Assembly: GCA_041584015.1 (NCBI GenBank)
Contig: JBFHES010000146.1
Span: forward strand, 1 to 11,854
Length of the DNA: 11,854 nucleotides
Direction of reading: 5' to 3'
From: JBFHES01 sp041584015
GTDB taxonomy: Bacteria > Bacteroidota > Bacteroidia > Bacteroidales > M50B96
Shown here: positions 1 to 7,273 of the stretch, piece after piece
Position numbering within the stretch: position 1 is the stretch's first letter
Layout of the letters: the number at the start of each line of letters is the position of its first letter
Made by a program: the position numbers and the translations under genes
The notes under the pieces: generated by a model
Told to the model about the DNA's origin: nothing
The model's database searches: none
The model's input: the letters and a program-made list of their open reading frames with translations, nothing else

Positions 1-1490
1 ACTCCCTGATATTTTTGCGCAATGGTCCATAAATTATCACCTCGTTTTACCGTGTAATAGATGTAATTGCTATCAACCTTATCCTTTTCTGATGAAGACT
101 TGCTGCTTGTCTTTGATGTAACCGACTTCCCAATCCTTCGTTGTTTCTCTTCAAAAGAAAGTGAGTTCACATCTGCATAATACGATTTTTTGTTCTCTGG
201 AACATAAACTGTAATTCGTTGACCTACGCGAATCAGGTTTCTACGTATATTGTTCCAGTGGCGCACCTCACTAACTCCTACTCCGTACCAACTGGCAATA
301 AATCCAATGTTATCTCCGGATTTAACCTTATAGGTAAGTTTAGCGCTATTTTTTGGAGGAGCTCCATAATAAGCATGTGATGTTGGTGCCTTTTGCTTAT
401 TCTTAGGATTAAAATAAACGTCATCCTTGTAAGCGAGAATGGAGTCTTCCATTGCTATATATTCACTGGCATATTCCACCGGAATGCGCAAGGCATACTT
501 CTTTGTTTTCGCCGGAATAATATCTGTTTTGTAATGAGGGTTTAAATCGCGAAGCAATTGAACCGGAATATTTAAAACATCTGCAACTTGCTTTAAATGT
601 AGCTGCTCACTTATCATAAGCGTATCGGAAGCCAACGGAATATTAATTGGTTTTGGCGTTAGATTATGTTCCTTGTAATAATTCATGGTATAAGTAGCCG
701 CGATAAATGCCGGCACATAACCACGAGTTTCGCGTGGTAATCTGTAATAGATGTCCCAATAATTGGTTTTACCACCTGTTCTTCGAATGGCCTTCCGTAC
801 ATTACCCGGGCCACAATTATATGCAGCAATAGCTAAGGTCCAGTCGCCAAACATCTCATGTAAGTCTTTAAGGAATGCTGCTGCTGCATAGCTCGCTTTT
901 ATTGGATCGCGACGCTCATCAACATACGAGTTGATTTCTAGCTTATACATTTTTCCGGTGGAATACATGAATTGCCACAAACCTGTTGCTCCAACTCTCG
1001 ATACCGCTCGCGGATTTAATGCCGACTCAATTACGGGTAGATACTTTAGCTCAATTGGCAGACCTTCATCGATTAGTATCTGTTCGAAAATTGGAAAATA
1101 GTAATCAGTTAATCCTAACATGATTTCCACCTTCTCACGCTCTTTTTTTGTATAAACTTTCAAGAATGCTTTAACCCGATCATTGTAGGTCATGTCAATC
1201 ATCGAATTTAAATTCGCAAGACGCTCCATAATTACTGAATCCGAAAACTCAGGAACCAACAATGAGTCCATTGACTCTGCCATCGTAGAATCTGTATGCA
1301 GGGCAGAAAGAGATTGCTGCACATACCAAAGATTTGTGATGCTATCGAGGTTATCATTGAAGCTGGAAAATGCTTCAATTTCTTCATAAACCTCAGGATT
1401 AACTTTAATTGTATCGTTTACACCGTCGGCTAGCGAAACCATCGTACAGCTTAGTAAGAAAATACTTACCAGGTATCTTAATTTTATCAT
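1..1490 (-). CDS. mltD: Membrane-bound lytic murein transglycosylase, MltD type with LysM repeats (3' end outside window)
   Basis: The first 496 residues of a murein lytic transglycosylase are present; the C-terminus runs off the window edge. Enzymes of this family cleave the MurNAc-GlcNAc bond of peptidoglycan and form 1,6-anhydro ends. The N-terminus has a signal sequence (about residues 1-21, possible cleavage after SLA; a weaker lipobox-like LLSC ends at C15). The SLT (family 1) domain covers roughly residues 130-270, with catalytic E155 in VIES, then GLWQFM (170-175) and AYNCGPGN (223-230). A degenerate LysM-like stretch (about 290-337) precedes a clear LysM (about 386-430, YKVKSGDNIG). 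A second clear LysM begins at about 479 (YTVKRGDNLW) and is cut. A Ser/Lys-rich linker (about 454-472) joins the two. The ATG lies 9 nt after the DUF5683 stop, which suggests the last visible gene of the parA-led operon. The reading frame is open throughout. The family call is firm; the exact subfamily is less so. Confidence 0.93.
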   Translation of the reverse strand, partial: MIKLRYLVSIFLLSCTMVSLADGVNDTIKVNPEVYEEIEAFSSFNDNLDSITNLWYVQQSLSALHTDSTMAESMDSLLVPEFSDSVIMERLANLNSMIDMTYNDRVKAFLKVYTKKEREKVEIMLGLTDYYFPIFEQILIDEGLPIELKYLPVIESALNPRAVSRVGATGLWQFMYSTGKMYKLEINSYVDERRDPIKASYAAAAFLKDLHEMFGDWTLAIAAYNCGPGNVRKAIRRTGGKTNYWDIYYRLPRETRGYVPAFIAATYTMNYYKEHNLTPKPINIPLASDTLMISEQLHLKQVADVLNIPVQLLRDLNPHYKTDIIPAKTKKYALRIPVEYASEYIAMEDSILAYKDDVYFNPKNKQKAPTSHAYYGAPPKNSAKLTYKVKSGDNIGFIASWYGVGVSEVRHWNNIRRNLIRVGQRITVYVPENKKSYYADVNSLSFEEKQRRIGKSVTSKTSSKSSSEKDKVDSNYIYYTVKRGDNLWTIAQKYQG

Positions 1491-1499
1491 TTAATGCTT

Positions 1500-2069
1500 T
1501 TAAAATTTTAAAGCGAACTTAAGGCCCAGTTCACTGCCGACAGTAACATTTTGTCTAAAAATTGGTTCAACTTTTAATGAAATATCTGGTGAAATATCAT
1601 ATTGATAAAAATGTCCGTTAACATTAGCATCAATCACATTTAATCCCCAAACCAACACAATCCCAATTACACTCAGCTCTCGCCACCTTCGGTATTCTTC
1701 TACATACGACAGCAATTGCTCCTGTGTGAAATTTCCTTCAAACTCATCGTTCGGAAAAGTAAGGTAAGCTGTTTTAAAGCGATTGTATTCGCGGTTATTA
1801 AAATCAACTGCATAAATGGCACCTGCAAACGCCACATAAATAGCAGGAATCGTCCACCAGTCCTGGTTGTAAGCTTGTCCAAGACCAGGTAGTATTGCAG
1901 AATAAATGGTGGCCTTTTTAGGCGAATGACCTAAATTAACCGGAGCATCTAATACAATAGTATCCGTCTTCTCTTGCGCGTATGCACTAACAGCAGTAGT
2001 ACTAAAAAAGCAAAACAGCATAGAAGGCAGCAGTATGGTAAAAAATATTTTCCGGATGAAGCTTTTCAC
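1500..2069 (-). CDS. DUF5683 family membrane protein, GTG start overlapping parB stop
   Basis: A 189-residue protein recognised as DUF5683, a Bacteroidota family without known function that is often found beside parB. It has a signal sequence with likely cleavage after AYA (residue 31). The family signature SAILPGLGQAYN (57-68) is followed by a hydrophobic segment (about 73-88), a charged loop rich in E, R and Y (about 91-131) and a second hydrophobic segment (about 132-148). The C-terminus is amphipathic and ends in Phe. The start is GTG: the parB stop and this start share one G (TAGTG). An in-frame stop lies 12 nt upstream, and the next ATG (residue 17) would destroy the signal sequence. 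Translation is probably coupled to parB. Envelope location is inferred from the signal and hydrophobic segments; no enzymatic role can be seen. Confidence 0.88.
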   Translation of the reverse strand: MKSFIRKIFFTILLPSMLFCFFSTTAVSAYAQEKTDTIVLDAPVNLGHSPKKATIYSAILPGLGQAYNQDWWTIPAIYVAFAGAIYAVDFNNREYNRFKTAYLTFPNDEFEGNFTQEQLLSYVEEYRRWRELSVIGIVLVWGLNVIDANVNGHFYQYDISPDISLKVEPIFRQNVTVGSELGLKFALKF

Positions 2070-2950
2070 TATGAATTCAATTTATCTAGTACACCAATTA
2101 TTCTTTCCAGATCCTCATCAGATTGGAACGGTATAACGATCTTTCCTTTTCCTTTGTTGTCTCGTTTAAATTCAACGCCTGTTTCAAAGTAATTTGTAAG
2201 ATGCTTTTCGAGTGCCTGATAGGCTTCTGGCAACTTTGCATTTTTACTTTTGCTTCGAATTTTTCCAGGATTAGAAATTTTGCGTACAATCTCTTCTGTT
2301 TGGCGCACCGACAATTCCTGCTCAATAATATCCAAACAGATTTTAATTTGCGTATCAACCTTATCAACCGAAACCAAGGCACGTGCATGCCCCATTGATA
2401 TTTTTCGATTGCGAATTCCCTTTTGAATTTCAACAGGCAATTTAAGAAGTCGCATATAGTTGGTAACGGTGGAGCGTTTCTTCCCTACTCGCTCGCTTAG
2501 GTTCTCTTGTGTCAGGCTACATTCGTCGATCAATCGTTTATAACTCAATGCTATTTCAATTGGATCTAATTCTTCGCGCTGAATATTCTCAACCAAAGCC
2601 ATTTCAAGCATTGTTTGATCATTAGCCTTGCGAACATAGGCCGGAATTTTTGTTAATCCGGCTAATCTTGAAGCTCTGGATCGTCGCTCACCTGAAATTA
2701 TTTGGTAGGTTCCTCTTTCGGTTTCGCGAACAGTAATTGGTTGAATTACCCCAAGTGACTTTATAGATGCAGCAAGTTCTATTAATGCTTCTTCATCGAA
2801 ATGCGTTCTTGGCTGAAAAGGATTTACATCAATTTTATCAAGTTCAATTTCATTAATAAAATCATTATTAAATGTGTTTGAATTAGTTTCTGCATCTTCT
2901 ATTAATGCGCCCAACCCTCTACCTAATGCACTTCTTCTTTCTGCAACCAT
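2069..2950 (-). CDS. parB: Chromosome partitioning protein ParB (Spo0J family, CTP-dependent DNA clamp)
   Basis: A 293-residue ParB, the centromere-binding partner of ParA. ParB proteins load at parS, bind CTP and slide as a clamp, organising the origin region. The N-terminal peptide RRSALGRGLGALI (5-17) is the usual ParA-stimulating segment. The ParB/Srx domain begins at about residue 33 (NPFQPR 43-48). It carries the CTP-binding GERR motif (87-90) and the ENIQRE motif (121-126). A helix-turn-helix for parS recognition lies at about 146-172, followed by GHAR (187-190). A basic linker (about 229-240) leads to the C-terminal dimerisation domain (about 241-293). All expected motifs are intact and the length is normal. 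The ATG lies 6 nt after the parA stop, and the stop overlaps the DUF5683 GTG. I found no parS site in the window, so the cognate sites lie elsewhere. Confidence 0.97.
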   Translation of the reverse strand: MVAERRSALGRGLGALIEDAETNSNTFNNDFINEIELDKIDVNPFQPRTHFDEEALIELAASIKSLGVIQPITVRETERGTYQIISGERRSRASRLAGLTKIPAYVRKANDQTMLEMALVENIQREELDPIEIALSYKRLIDECSLTQENLSERVGKKRSTVTNYMRLLKLPVEIQKGIRNRKISMGHARALVSVDKVDTQIKICLDIIEQELSVRQTEEIVRKISNPGKIRSKSKNAKLPEAYQALEKHLTNYFETGVEFKRDNKGKGKIVIPFQSDEDLERIIGVLDKLNS

Positions 2951-2956
2951 ATCTTC

Positions 2957-3757
2957 TTATTCTATTATTTTCTGACTATTATCTATGCGGGTCATGTTAT
3001 TCTTCTGAAGCAACTCTTTTCCCAGGTTTAAGTAATTCTTTGCCCCTGTTGATGAAGCATCATACATTACTGCAGGTTTACCATAACTAGGCGCTTCGCC
3101 TAATGTTACATTTCGTTGAATAACTGTGCTAAATACCATTTGCTGGAAGTGTTTTTTAACTTCATCAACAACCTGGTTACTCAATCGTAAACGAGAATCA
3201 TACATGGTTAGTAAGAATCCTTCAATCTGCAGATCAGGATTTAAACGTGTCTGAATGATTTTAATGGTATTTAAAAGTTTGCCCAAGCCCTCAAGCGCGA
3301 AATACTCGCACTGCACCGGAATGATTATTGAATCGGCAGCACTTAACGAGTTTACAGTAATTAAACCAAGCGAAGGAGAACAGTCAATTAGTACAAAATC
3401 ATATTCATCTTTAATGTCCTCAATTGATTTCTTCATTACCTTTTCACGGTTTGGTAACGAAAGCATTTCAATTTCAGCACCAACCAAGTCTATGTTTGAA
3501 GGAATTAAGTCGAGTCCTTTAACATCCGTTTGCAAAACAACATCCTTTGCATTCGCTCCATCAACCAAACATTCGTAGATGCTAGTTTTTACGTTTCGAA
3601 CATCAAAGCCCATTCCCGAGGTGGCGTTCCCTTGAGGGTCTGCGTCTATCACCAAGACCGTTTTCTCTAGCACAGCTAAACTAGCTGCCAGATTAATTGC
3701 TGTTGTGGTTTTACCAACCCCACCTTTTTGGTTTGCTATTGCAATAACTTTGGACAT
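2957..3757 (-). CDS. parA: Chromosome partitioning ATPase ParA (Soj family)
   Basis: A 266-residue ParA/Soj ATPase. It binds nucleoid DNA as an ATP dimer, and ParB-stimulated hydrolysis drives origin segregation. The deviant Walker A box is KGGVGKTTT (11-19), with signature lysine K11 and nucleotide lysine K16. The catalytic aspartate D40 sits in VIDADPQGN, and Walker B is VLIDCSPSLG with D125. These positions and the short N-terminus, with no DNA-binding extension, point to a chromosomal Soj-like protein rather than a plasmid ParA with an HTH. It is the first gene of a minus-strand operon with parB, DUF5683 and the transglycosylase. It is transcribed divergently from the lipid-kinase gene across a 257-nt gap. 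The ATG is unambiguous because MSKVIAIANQ is the standard N-terminus. Confidence 0.97.
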   Translation of the reverse strand: MSKVIAIANQKGGVGKTTTAINLAASLAVLEKTVLVIDADPQGNATSGMGFDVRNVKTSIYECLVDGANAKDVVLQTDVKGLDLIPSNIDLVGAEIEMLSLPNREKVMKKSIEDIKDEYDFVLIDCSPSLGLITVNSLSAADSIIIPVQCEYFALEGLGKLLNTIKIIQTRLNPDLQIEGFLLTMYDSRLRLSNQVVDEVKKHFQQMVFSTVIQRNVTLGEAPSYGKPAVMYDASSTGAKNYLNLGKELLQKNNMTRIDNSQKIIE

Positions 3758-3800
3758 GTTTCTGAATTTATATTCAATGGCAAAAATCTATTAAATTATG

Positions 3801-3808
3801 CAAATTTA
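3801..3808 (-). promoter_or_regulatory. Possible -7 element of the parA operon promoter (TAAATTTG)
   Basis: Read on the minus strand, TAAATTTG matches the Bacteroidota -7 consensus TAnnTTTG exactly and lies 43 nt upstream of the parA ATG. The -33 element is poor: only TGG at a 21-nt spacing rather than TTG. The region is very AT-rich, so chance matches are likely. It is nevertheless the only full match I see in this gap on that strand. Confidence 0.35.
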
Positions 3809-3967
3809 CAATTTTATTAGACACTGTATCCATTTAAACAAAGCCACCCCAGCACTCAACTTCCATTCTGATTTACTGACACTTAAAACCATTGCTGCTA
3901 AATAATGTTAATAAGTTTTTCAGGTGGCACGACCGATTGCTATTGAAGACTGAAATCACAATTACTA

Positions 3968-3996
3968 TTGTAAATAAAATTTGAAGCTTATCTTTG
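3968..3996 (+). promoter_or_regulatory. Bacteroidota-type promoter of the lipid kinase / ABC transporter operon
   Basis: TTG (3968-3970) is followed after 18 nt by TATCTTTG (3989-3996), a full match to the TTG-N17-23-TAnnTTTG arrangement known from Flavobacterium and Bacteroides. Transcription would start at about 4000, giving a leader of about 15 nt before the ATG at 4015, with a good ribosome binding site inside it. The alternative TTG start codon at 3994 lies inside the -7 element itself, which argues against it. Confidence 0.6.
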
Positions 3997-4002
3997 ACTG
4001 CT

Positions 4003-4010
4003 GGAGAGAG
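4003..4010 (+). promoter_or_regulatory. Shine-Dalgarno-like site deciding the lipid kinase start
   Basis: GGAGAGAG lies 4 nt before the ATG at 4015. Purine-rich sites like this are less regular in Bacteroidota than in Proteobacteria, but this one supports the ATG at 4015 over the in-frame TTG at 3994. Confidence 0.55.
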
Positions 4011-4014
4011 AATT

Positions 4015-4944
4015 ATGTTGAAAAAGAATGAACTTGCCATTATTGTAAATCCAAATGCCGGTAATAAGAAAGGTGCCAACATTTGGCCTGAAATTAAGCG
4101 TATTCTGCGCAAGGAGCAACTGAATTACACCTTTGAATTTACTAAACTGCAAGGCGGAGCCAAAGAAGTTTGTCAGCAATTTATAAAAAAAGGATATCGA
4201 AAAATTATAGCGGTTGGTGGCGATGGCACATTGAACGAAATGGTAAATGGCATTTTTGATCAGACGGAGATTCCCACTGAAGAATTTACAATTGGCATAA
4301 TTCCCGTTGGTACCGGTAACGACTGGTGCAGGACATTTGGAGTACCTGTAAGTGCACAGGGGGCAATTACTATTATTAAAAATAAAAATACATCAATGCA
4401 GGACATTGGTCGGATCAGGCAAAAAGATAAGAATGATCGTTACTTTGCAAATGTCGCAGGAGGTGGCTTCGATGCCTTTGTTGCAAAACGTGTAAACCTT
4501 GCCAAAGAAAAAGGAAATGGATCGCCATGGATTTACCTTTATTTGTTACTTTCAAGCTTATTTAAATACAAATCAACATCCATAAATTTGAATATTGACG
4601 GAGTAACATTTGAGGATGTTCTACTCAGCTTTAGTATTGGAATAGGAAAGTACAACGGCGGTGGCATGAAACAATTACCAAACGCCGTTCACAATGATGG
4701 TCTTTTTGACATTACAGTTATTCGGCGCATGAATAAAATTGAAATCATCAAAAACATTAAAAAGCTTTTTGATGGCACTCATATTTACCTGGATAAAATT
4801 GAGCTTTTTCAGGGAAAGCGAATAGAGGTAAGCGGAATACCAAATGCCGATATCGAAATAGATGGAGAGAGTTCAGGGTTTTCACCTGCAACTTTCGAAA
4901 TTATTCCGCGAAGCTTAAATGTTTACTGTGGCAACATAAAATGA
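4015..4944 (+). CDS. Diacylglycerol kinase / sphingosine kinase family lipid kinase (DagK/YegS/LCB5 type)
   Basis: A 309-residue soluble lipid kinase of the DAGK catalytic family, which phosphorylates diacylglycerol or a related lipid with ATP at the inner face of the membrane. Visible motifs are IIVNPNAG (9-16), the nucleotide-binding GGDGTLNEM (68-76) and PVGTGND (97-103). A glycine-rich loop with GKYNGGGM (211-218), the NDGLFD segment (227-232) and the late acidic EIDGE motif (281-285) follow, in the order expected for YegS/DgkB. The length is normal. I chose the ATG at 4015 because MLKKNELAIIVNP begins at the family N-terminus, a GGAGAG site precedes it, and the in-frame TTG at 3994 falls inside the promoter. 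The stop overlaps the permease start (ATGA), so the kinase and transporter are probably translated together. The actual lipid substrate cannot be told from sequence; Bacteroidota make sphingolipids, so a sphingoid base is also possible. Confidence 0.92.
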   Translation: MLKKNELAIIVNPNAGNKKGANIWPEIKRILRKEQLNYTFEFTKLQGGAKEVCQQFIKKGYRKIIAVGGDGTLNEMVNGIFDQTEIPTEEFTIGIIPVGTGNDWCRTFGVPVSAQGAITIIKNKNTSMQDIGRIRQKDKNDRYFANVAGGGFDAFVAKRVNLAKEKGNGSPWIYLYLLLSSLFKYKSTSINLNIDGVTFEDVLLSFSIGIGKYNGGGMKQLPNAVHNDGLFDITVIRRMNKIEIIKNIKKLFDGTHIYLDKIELFQGKRIEVSGIPNADIEIDGESSGFSPATFEIIPRSLNVYCGNIK

Positions 4945-5999
4945 GAACAGCACAAAATATTAAATCAGAAGCAAAATCTTATTCCGTAAGATTCGCTTTA
5001 TTATTGTTGCTCTTATTTGCATTCGCAATACTTGATCTATATTTCGGATCGGTAAAAATTCCATTAAGCGATATCCTCACAACTGTATTTAGCAGCCAGT
5101 CTGATTCATCGCCATGGAGCAGCATTATCTTTAACTTCAGAATTCCAAAACTCATAACAGCCGTGCTTGCAGGAGCAGCCCTTTCGGTAAGTGGCCTGCA
5201 GATGCAAACAGTTTTCAGAAACCCGCTTGCCGGCCCCTATGTACTTGGCATCAGCGCTGGAGCCAGCCTTGGGGTGGCCATTGTCATTCTCACCTTTTCC
5301 TCGGCCATAAGCTTTACCTATATGAATTTGCTTGGCAACTGGACAATCGTACTAATTGCATGGATGGGCGCAGGTTTGGTTCTATTGGTAATCTTTGTTG
5401 TGTCGCTGCGCGTTAAAGACATTATGACTATTCTGATCCTTGGCATTTTGCTTGGAAGCGCGACTTCTGCCATTGTCAGTATTCTTCAATTCTTCAGTAA
5501 CGAATCGATGTTAAAAACATACGTCATCTGGACATTAGGCAGCTTAGGAGGAGTTACACGATCGCAACTAAACGTGTTGTTTCCTGCGGTTGGACTTGGT
5601 TTGGTATTGGTTATTTTATCAGGAAAAATATTAAATGCACTAATGCTGGGTGAAAACTATGCCAAAAGCTTAGGCCTTAATATTCGTAACGCCCGACTGT
5701 TAGTATTCCTAAGCACAAGTTTACTGGCCGGAAGTATAACAGCTTTTTGCGGCCCTATTGGTTTTATTGGTATTGCCGTGCCTCATATTACAAAGATGAT
5801 ATTTAAAACAGCCGACCACCGCATACTTATTTGGGGCTGTATAATAGTTGGCAGCCTAATTATGATTATTAGCGATATTATTTCTCAACTGCCAGGCTAC
5901 CAGACAGTACTTCCAATCAATTCGGTAACTGCATTAATTGGAATTCCAATTGTACTTTACCTGATCATTAAAAATCAACGAATTTCAATTTGGGCCTAA
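4941..5999 (+). CDS. FecCD/BtuC-family ABC transporter permease (iron siderophore, heme or cobalamin class)
   Basis: A 352-residue inner-membrane permease with about ten hydrophobic segments, the first at about residues 17-35. Family hallmarks are RIPKLITAVLAGAALSVSG (67-85), FRNPLAGPYVLGISAGASLG (92-111) and the cytoplasmic coupling region near LGENYAKSLGLNI (236-248). GPIGFIGIAVPHITK (271-285) and the C-terminal LPINSVTALIGIPIVLYLI (324-342) complete the set. Proteins of this family form a dimeric pore that works with two ATPase subunits and a periplasmic binding protein. The start ATG overlaps the kinase stop by 4 nt, and the stop overlaps the ATPase start by 1 nt. The substrate cannot be assigned: siderophore, heme and cobalamin permeases are alike at this level, and no binding protein or TonB-dependent receptor lies in the window. 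Confidence 0.94.
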   Translation: MRTAQNIKSEAKSYSVRFALLLLLLFAFAILDLYFGSVKIPLSDILTTVFSSQSDSSPWSSIIFNFRIPKLITAVLAGAALSVSGLQMQTVFRNPLAGPYVLGISAGASLGVAIVILTFSSAISFTYMNLLGNWTIVLIAWMGAGLVLLVIFVVSLRVKDIMTILILGILLGSATSAIVSILQFFSNESMLKTYVIWTLGSLGGVTRSQLNVLFPAVGLGLVLVILSGKILNALMLGENYAKSLGLNIRNARLLVFLSTSLLAGSITAFCGPIGFIGIAVPHITKMIFKTADHRILIWGCIIVGSLIMIISDIISQLPGYQTVLPINSVTALIGIPIVLYLIIKNQRISIWA

Positions 6000-7000
6000 T
6001 GCAAAGCAATTCAAGCATATTACTTCAGGAGCTAAGTATCGGCTACAAAACCGGTAAACAGGAGAAGCAGATACTGCCCAAGCTAAACATGTCGATTGAC
6101 AAAGGAGAATTGGTGGCACTAGTTGGCGAAAATGGTGCAGGGAAAAGTACCTTACTGCGAACCATTGCTAAATTACAAGCACCATTAAACGGCACCATTT
6201 CCTTCAAAAACAAACAACTTTCTGAATGGACTCGCAAAGATTTCGCCCGACTTGTTTCGTTTGTTTCAACTGAATGGATTAATATTTCGAACATAAAGGT
6301 TGAAGACCTGGTGGCCTTGGGTAGATTTCCATATACCAGTTGGTTTGGCAATTTACAACAGAACGATTTCGATTATGTGAATCAAGCCCTTGAAATGGTT
6401 GGCATGAAAGCCAAAGCAAAGAAATACTTCAGTGAATTAAGTGACGGTGAGCGTCAACGGGTAATGATCGCAAGAACGCTTGCACAGGACACTCCAATTA
6501 TTATCATGGATGAGCCAACCGCTTTTCTCGACTTACCTAACAAATATGAGATTGCGCATCTGCTCTTCAGGCTTACCAGAGAACAGAACAAAACCATACT
6601 ATTCTCAATTCATGATTTAAGCATTGCCATGAAAGAGGCCGACAAATTATGGCTCATCAACAAGAATGAATTAATTGAAGGGGCACCTGAAGATCTAATA
6701 CTAAACCGACAACTAATTGATGCCTTCTCCATTAACAAGCTCGAATTTAATAGTGACACAGGCGAGTTTTATGTCCCTCGTAAAAAAGGCACAGACATTA
6801 GTATCAATGGCAAAGGCGAGTATTTTAACTGGACAGTGAAAGCCCTGGAGCGACTTGAATTTAATGTAAGCTGTAACAAAGAAGCGACACTAAGCGTCAA
6901 GGTGGACGAAAGGAATCAAAGCTGGATTGTGACTAAAGGTAAAAATAAGAGCACATGCAATTCAATCTATGAACTTTCGTTAACTTTAAAACACATTTAA
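5999..7000 (+). CDS. ABC transporter ATPase, FecE/BtuD type, with C-terminal extension
   Basis: A 333-residue ATPase partner of the upstream permease. I chose the ATG at 5999, which shares its A with the permease stop (TAATG), over a TTG at 5990 three codons upstream. Walker A is GENGAGKST (43-51), the signature is LSDGERQ (147-153), Walker B with catalytic glutamate is IIIMDEPTAFLD (167-178; D171, E172), and the switch histidine is H205. The Q-loop position carries S90-T91-E92 instead of the usual glutamine. ALGRFPYTSW (106-115) follows; from memory this resembles Bacteroidota siderophore-type ATPases. The ABC domain ends near residue 255. About 75 further residues contain a hydrophilic, mixed alpha/beta-looking segment (YFNWTVKALERLEFNV at 275-290) that FecE and BtuD lack; I cannot name this domain. 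The call of transporter ATPase is firm, the substrate unknown. Confidence 0.93.
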   Translation: MQSNSSILLQELSIGYKTGKQEKQILPKLNMSIDKGELVALVGENGAGKSTLLRTIAKLQAPLNGTISFKNKQLSEWTRKDFARLVSFVSTEWINISNIKVEDLVALGRFPYTSWFGNLQQNDFDYVNQALEMVGMKAKAKKYFSELSDGERQRVMIARTLAQDTPIIIMDEPTAFLDLPNKYEIAHLLFRLTREQNKTILFSIHDLSIAMKEADKLWLINKNELIEGAPEDLILNRQLIDAFSINKLEFNSDTGEFYVPRKKGTDISINGKGEYFNWTVKALERLEFNVSCNKEATLSVKVDERNQSWIVTKGKNKSTCNSIYELSLTLKHI

Positions 7001-7011
7001 AACCTAATATT

Positions 7012-7227
7012 ATGGATAATACAGTTAAAAAGGTTGCATCATACATTCTCATTAGTATTGTTGTAGTTGCCACGTTCATATCAATTCTATCGGTTTGGGG
7101 CATTGTTGACTTAGAAGACGTAATGTGGAAAATCATGAAAACATTATTCATTGTCTTTGTGGCTGCAGTTGTTGTTCTGTTTATAACCGCAGTATTAGTA
7201 AAAGATAATAAATCGGAATTCAAATAA
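7012..7227 (+). CDS. Small two-helix membrane protein of unknown function
   Basis: A 71-residue protein that begins 11 nt after the ATPase stop and ends before a terminator hairpin, so it is probably the last gene of the kinase-transporter operon. It has two hydrophobic helices (about residues 8-30 and 41-63) joined by a short loop GIVDLEDVMWK (30-40), with basic residues on both ends (KK near residues 6-7; a KDNKSEFK tail). Both termini therefore likely face the cytoplasm. I do not recognise a named family. Similar small proteins are common as hypotheticals in Bacteroidota, and the clean start, composition and operon position support a real gene. A role in the transporter complex is possible from context only. 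Confidence 0.7.
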   Translation: MDNTVKKVASYILISIVVVATFISILSVWGIVDLEDVMWKIMKTLFIVFVAAVVVLFITAVLVKDNKSEFK

Positions 7228-7273
7228 TCATCAAGTCCATACAACCTTCAATAATAAGAAGGAAAAAATAATG

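Noticed and set aside
1192..1389. Open frame of 65 codons on the plus strand
   Set aside because: It is antisense to the transglycosylase, whose minus-strand frame is continuous and carries family motifs; the antisense product has no recognisable features.
2380..2385. CACGTG core within parB, as in the centre of parS sites
   Set aside because: The flanks (AAGG and CATG) do not match the TGTTTCACGTGAAACA-type arms, and the site lies in conserved coding sequence. No other parS-like palindrome was seen in the window.
3843..3928. GCCACC (3843-3848) and GGTGGC (3923-3928) inverted repeat in the parA / lipid kinase gap
   Set aside because: Six base pairs separated by about 75 nt of AT-rich sequence is compatible with chance, and no operator or riboswitch fold could be built on it.
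3994..4014. TTG start giving seven extra residues on the lipid kinase
   Set aside because: The TTG lies inside the -7 promoter element, while a GGAGAGAG site and the family N-terminus support the ATG at 4015.
5990..5998. TTG start three codons upstream of the ATPase ATG
   Set aside because: The ATG overlapping the permease stop (TAATG) is the usual coupled arrangement and a better start codon.
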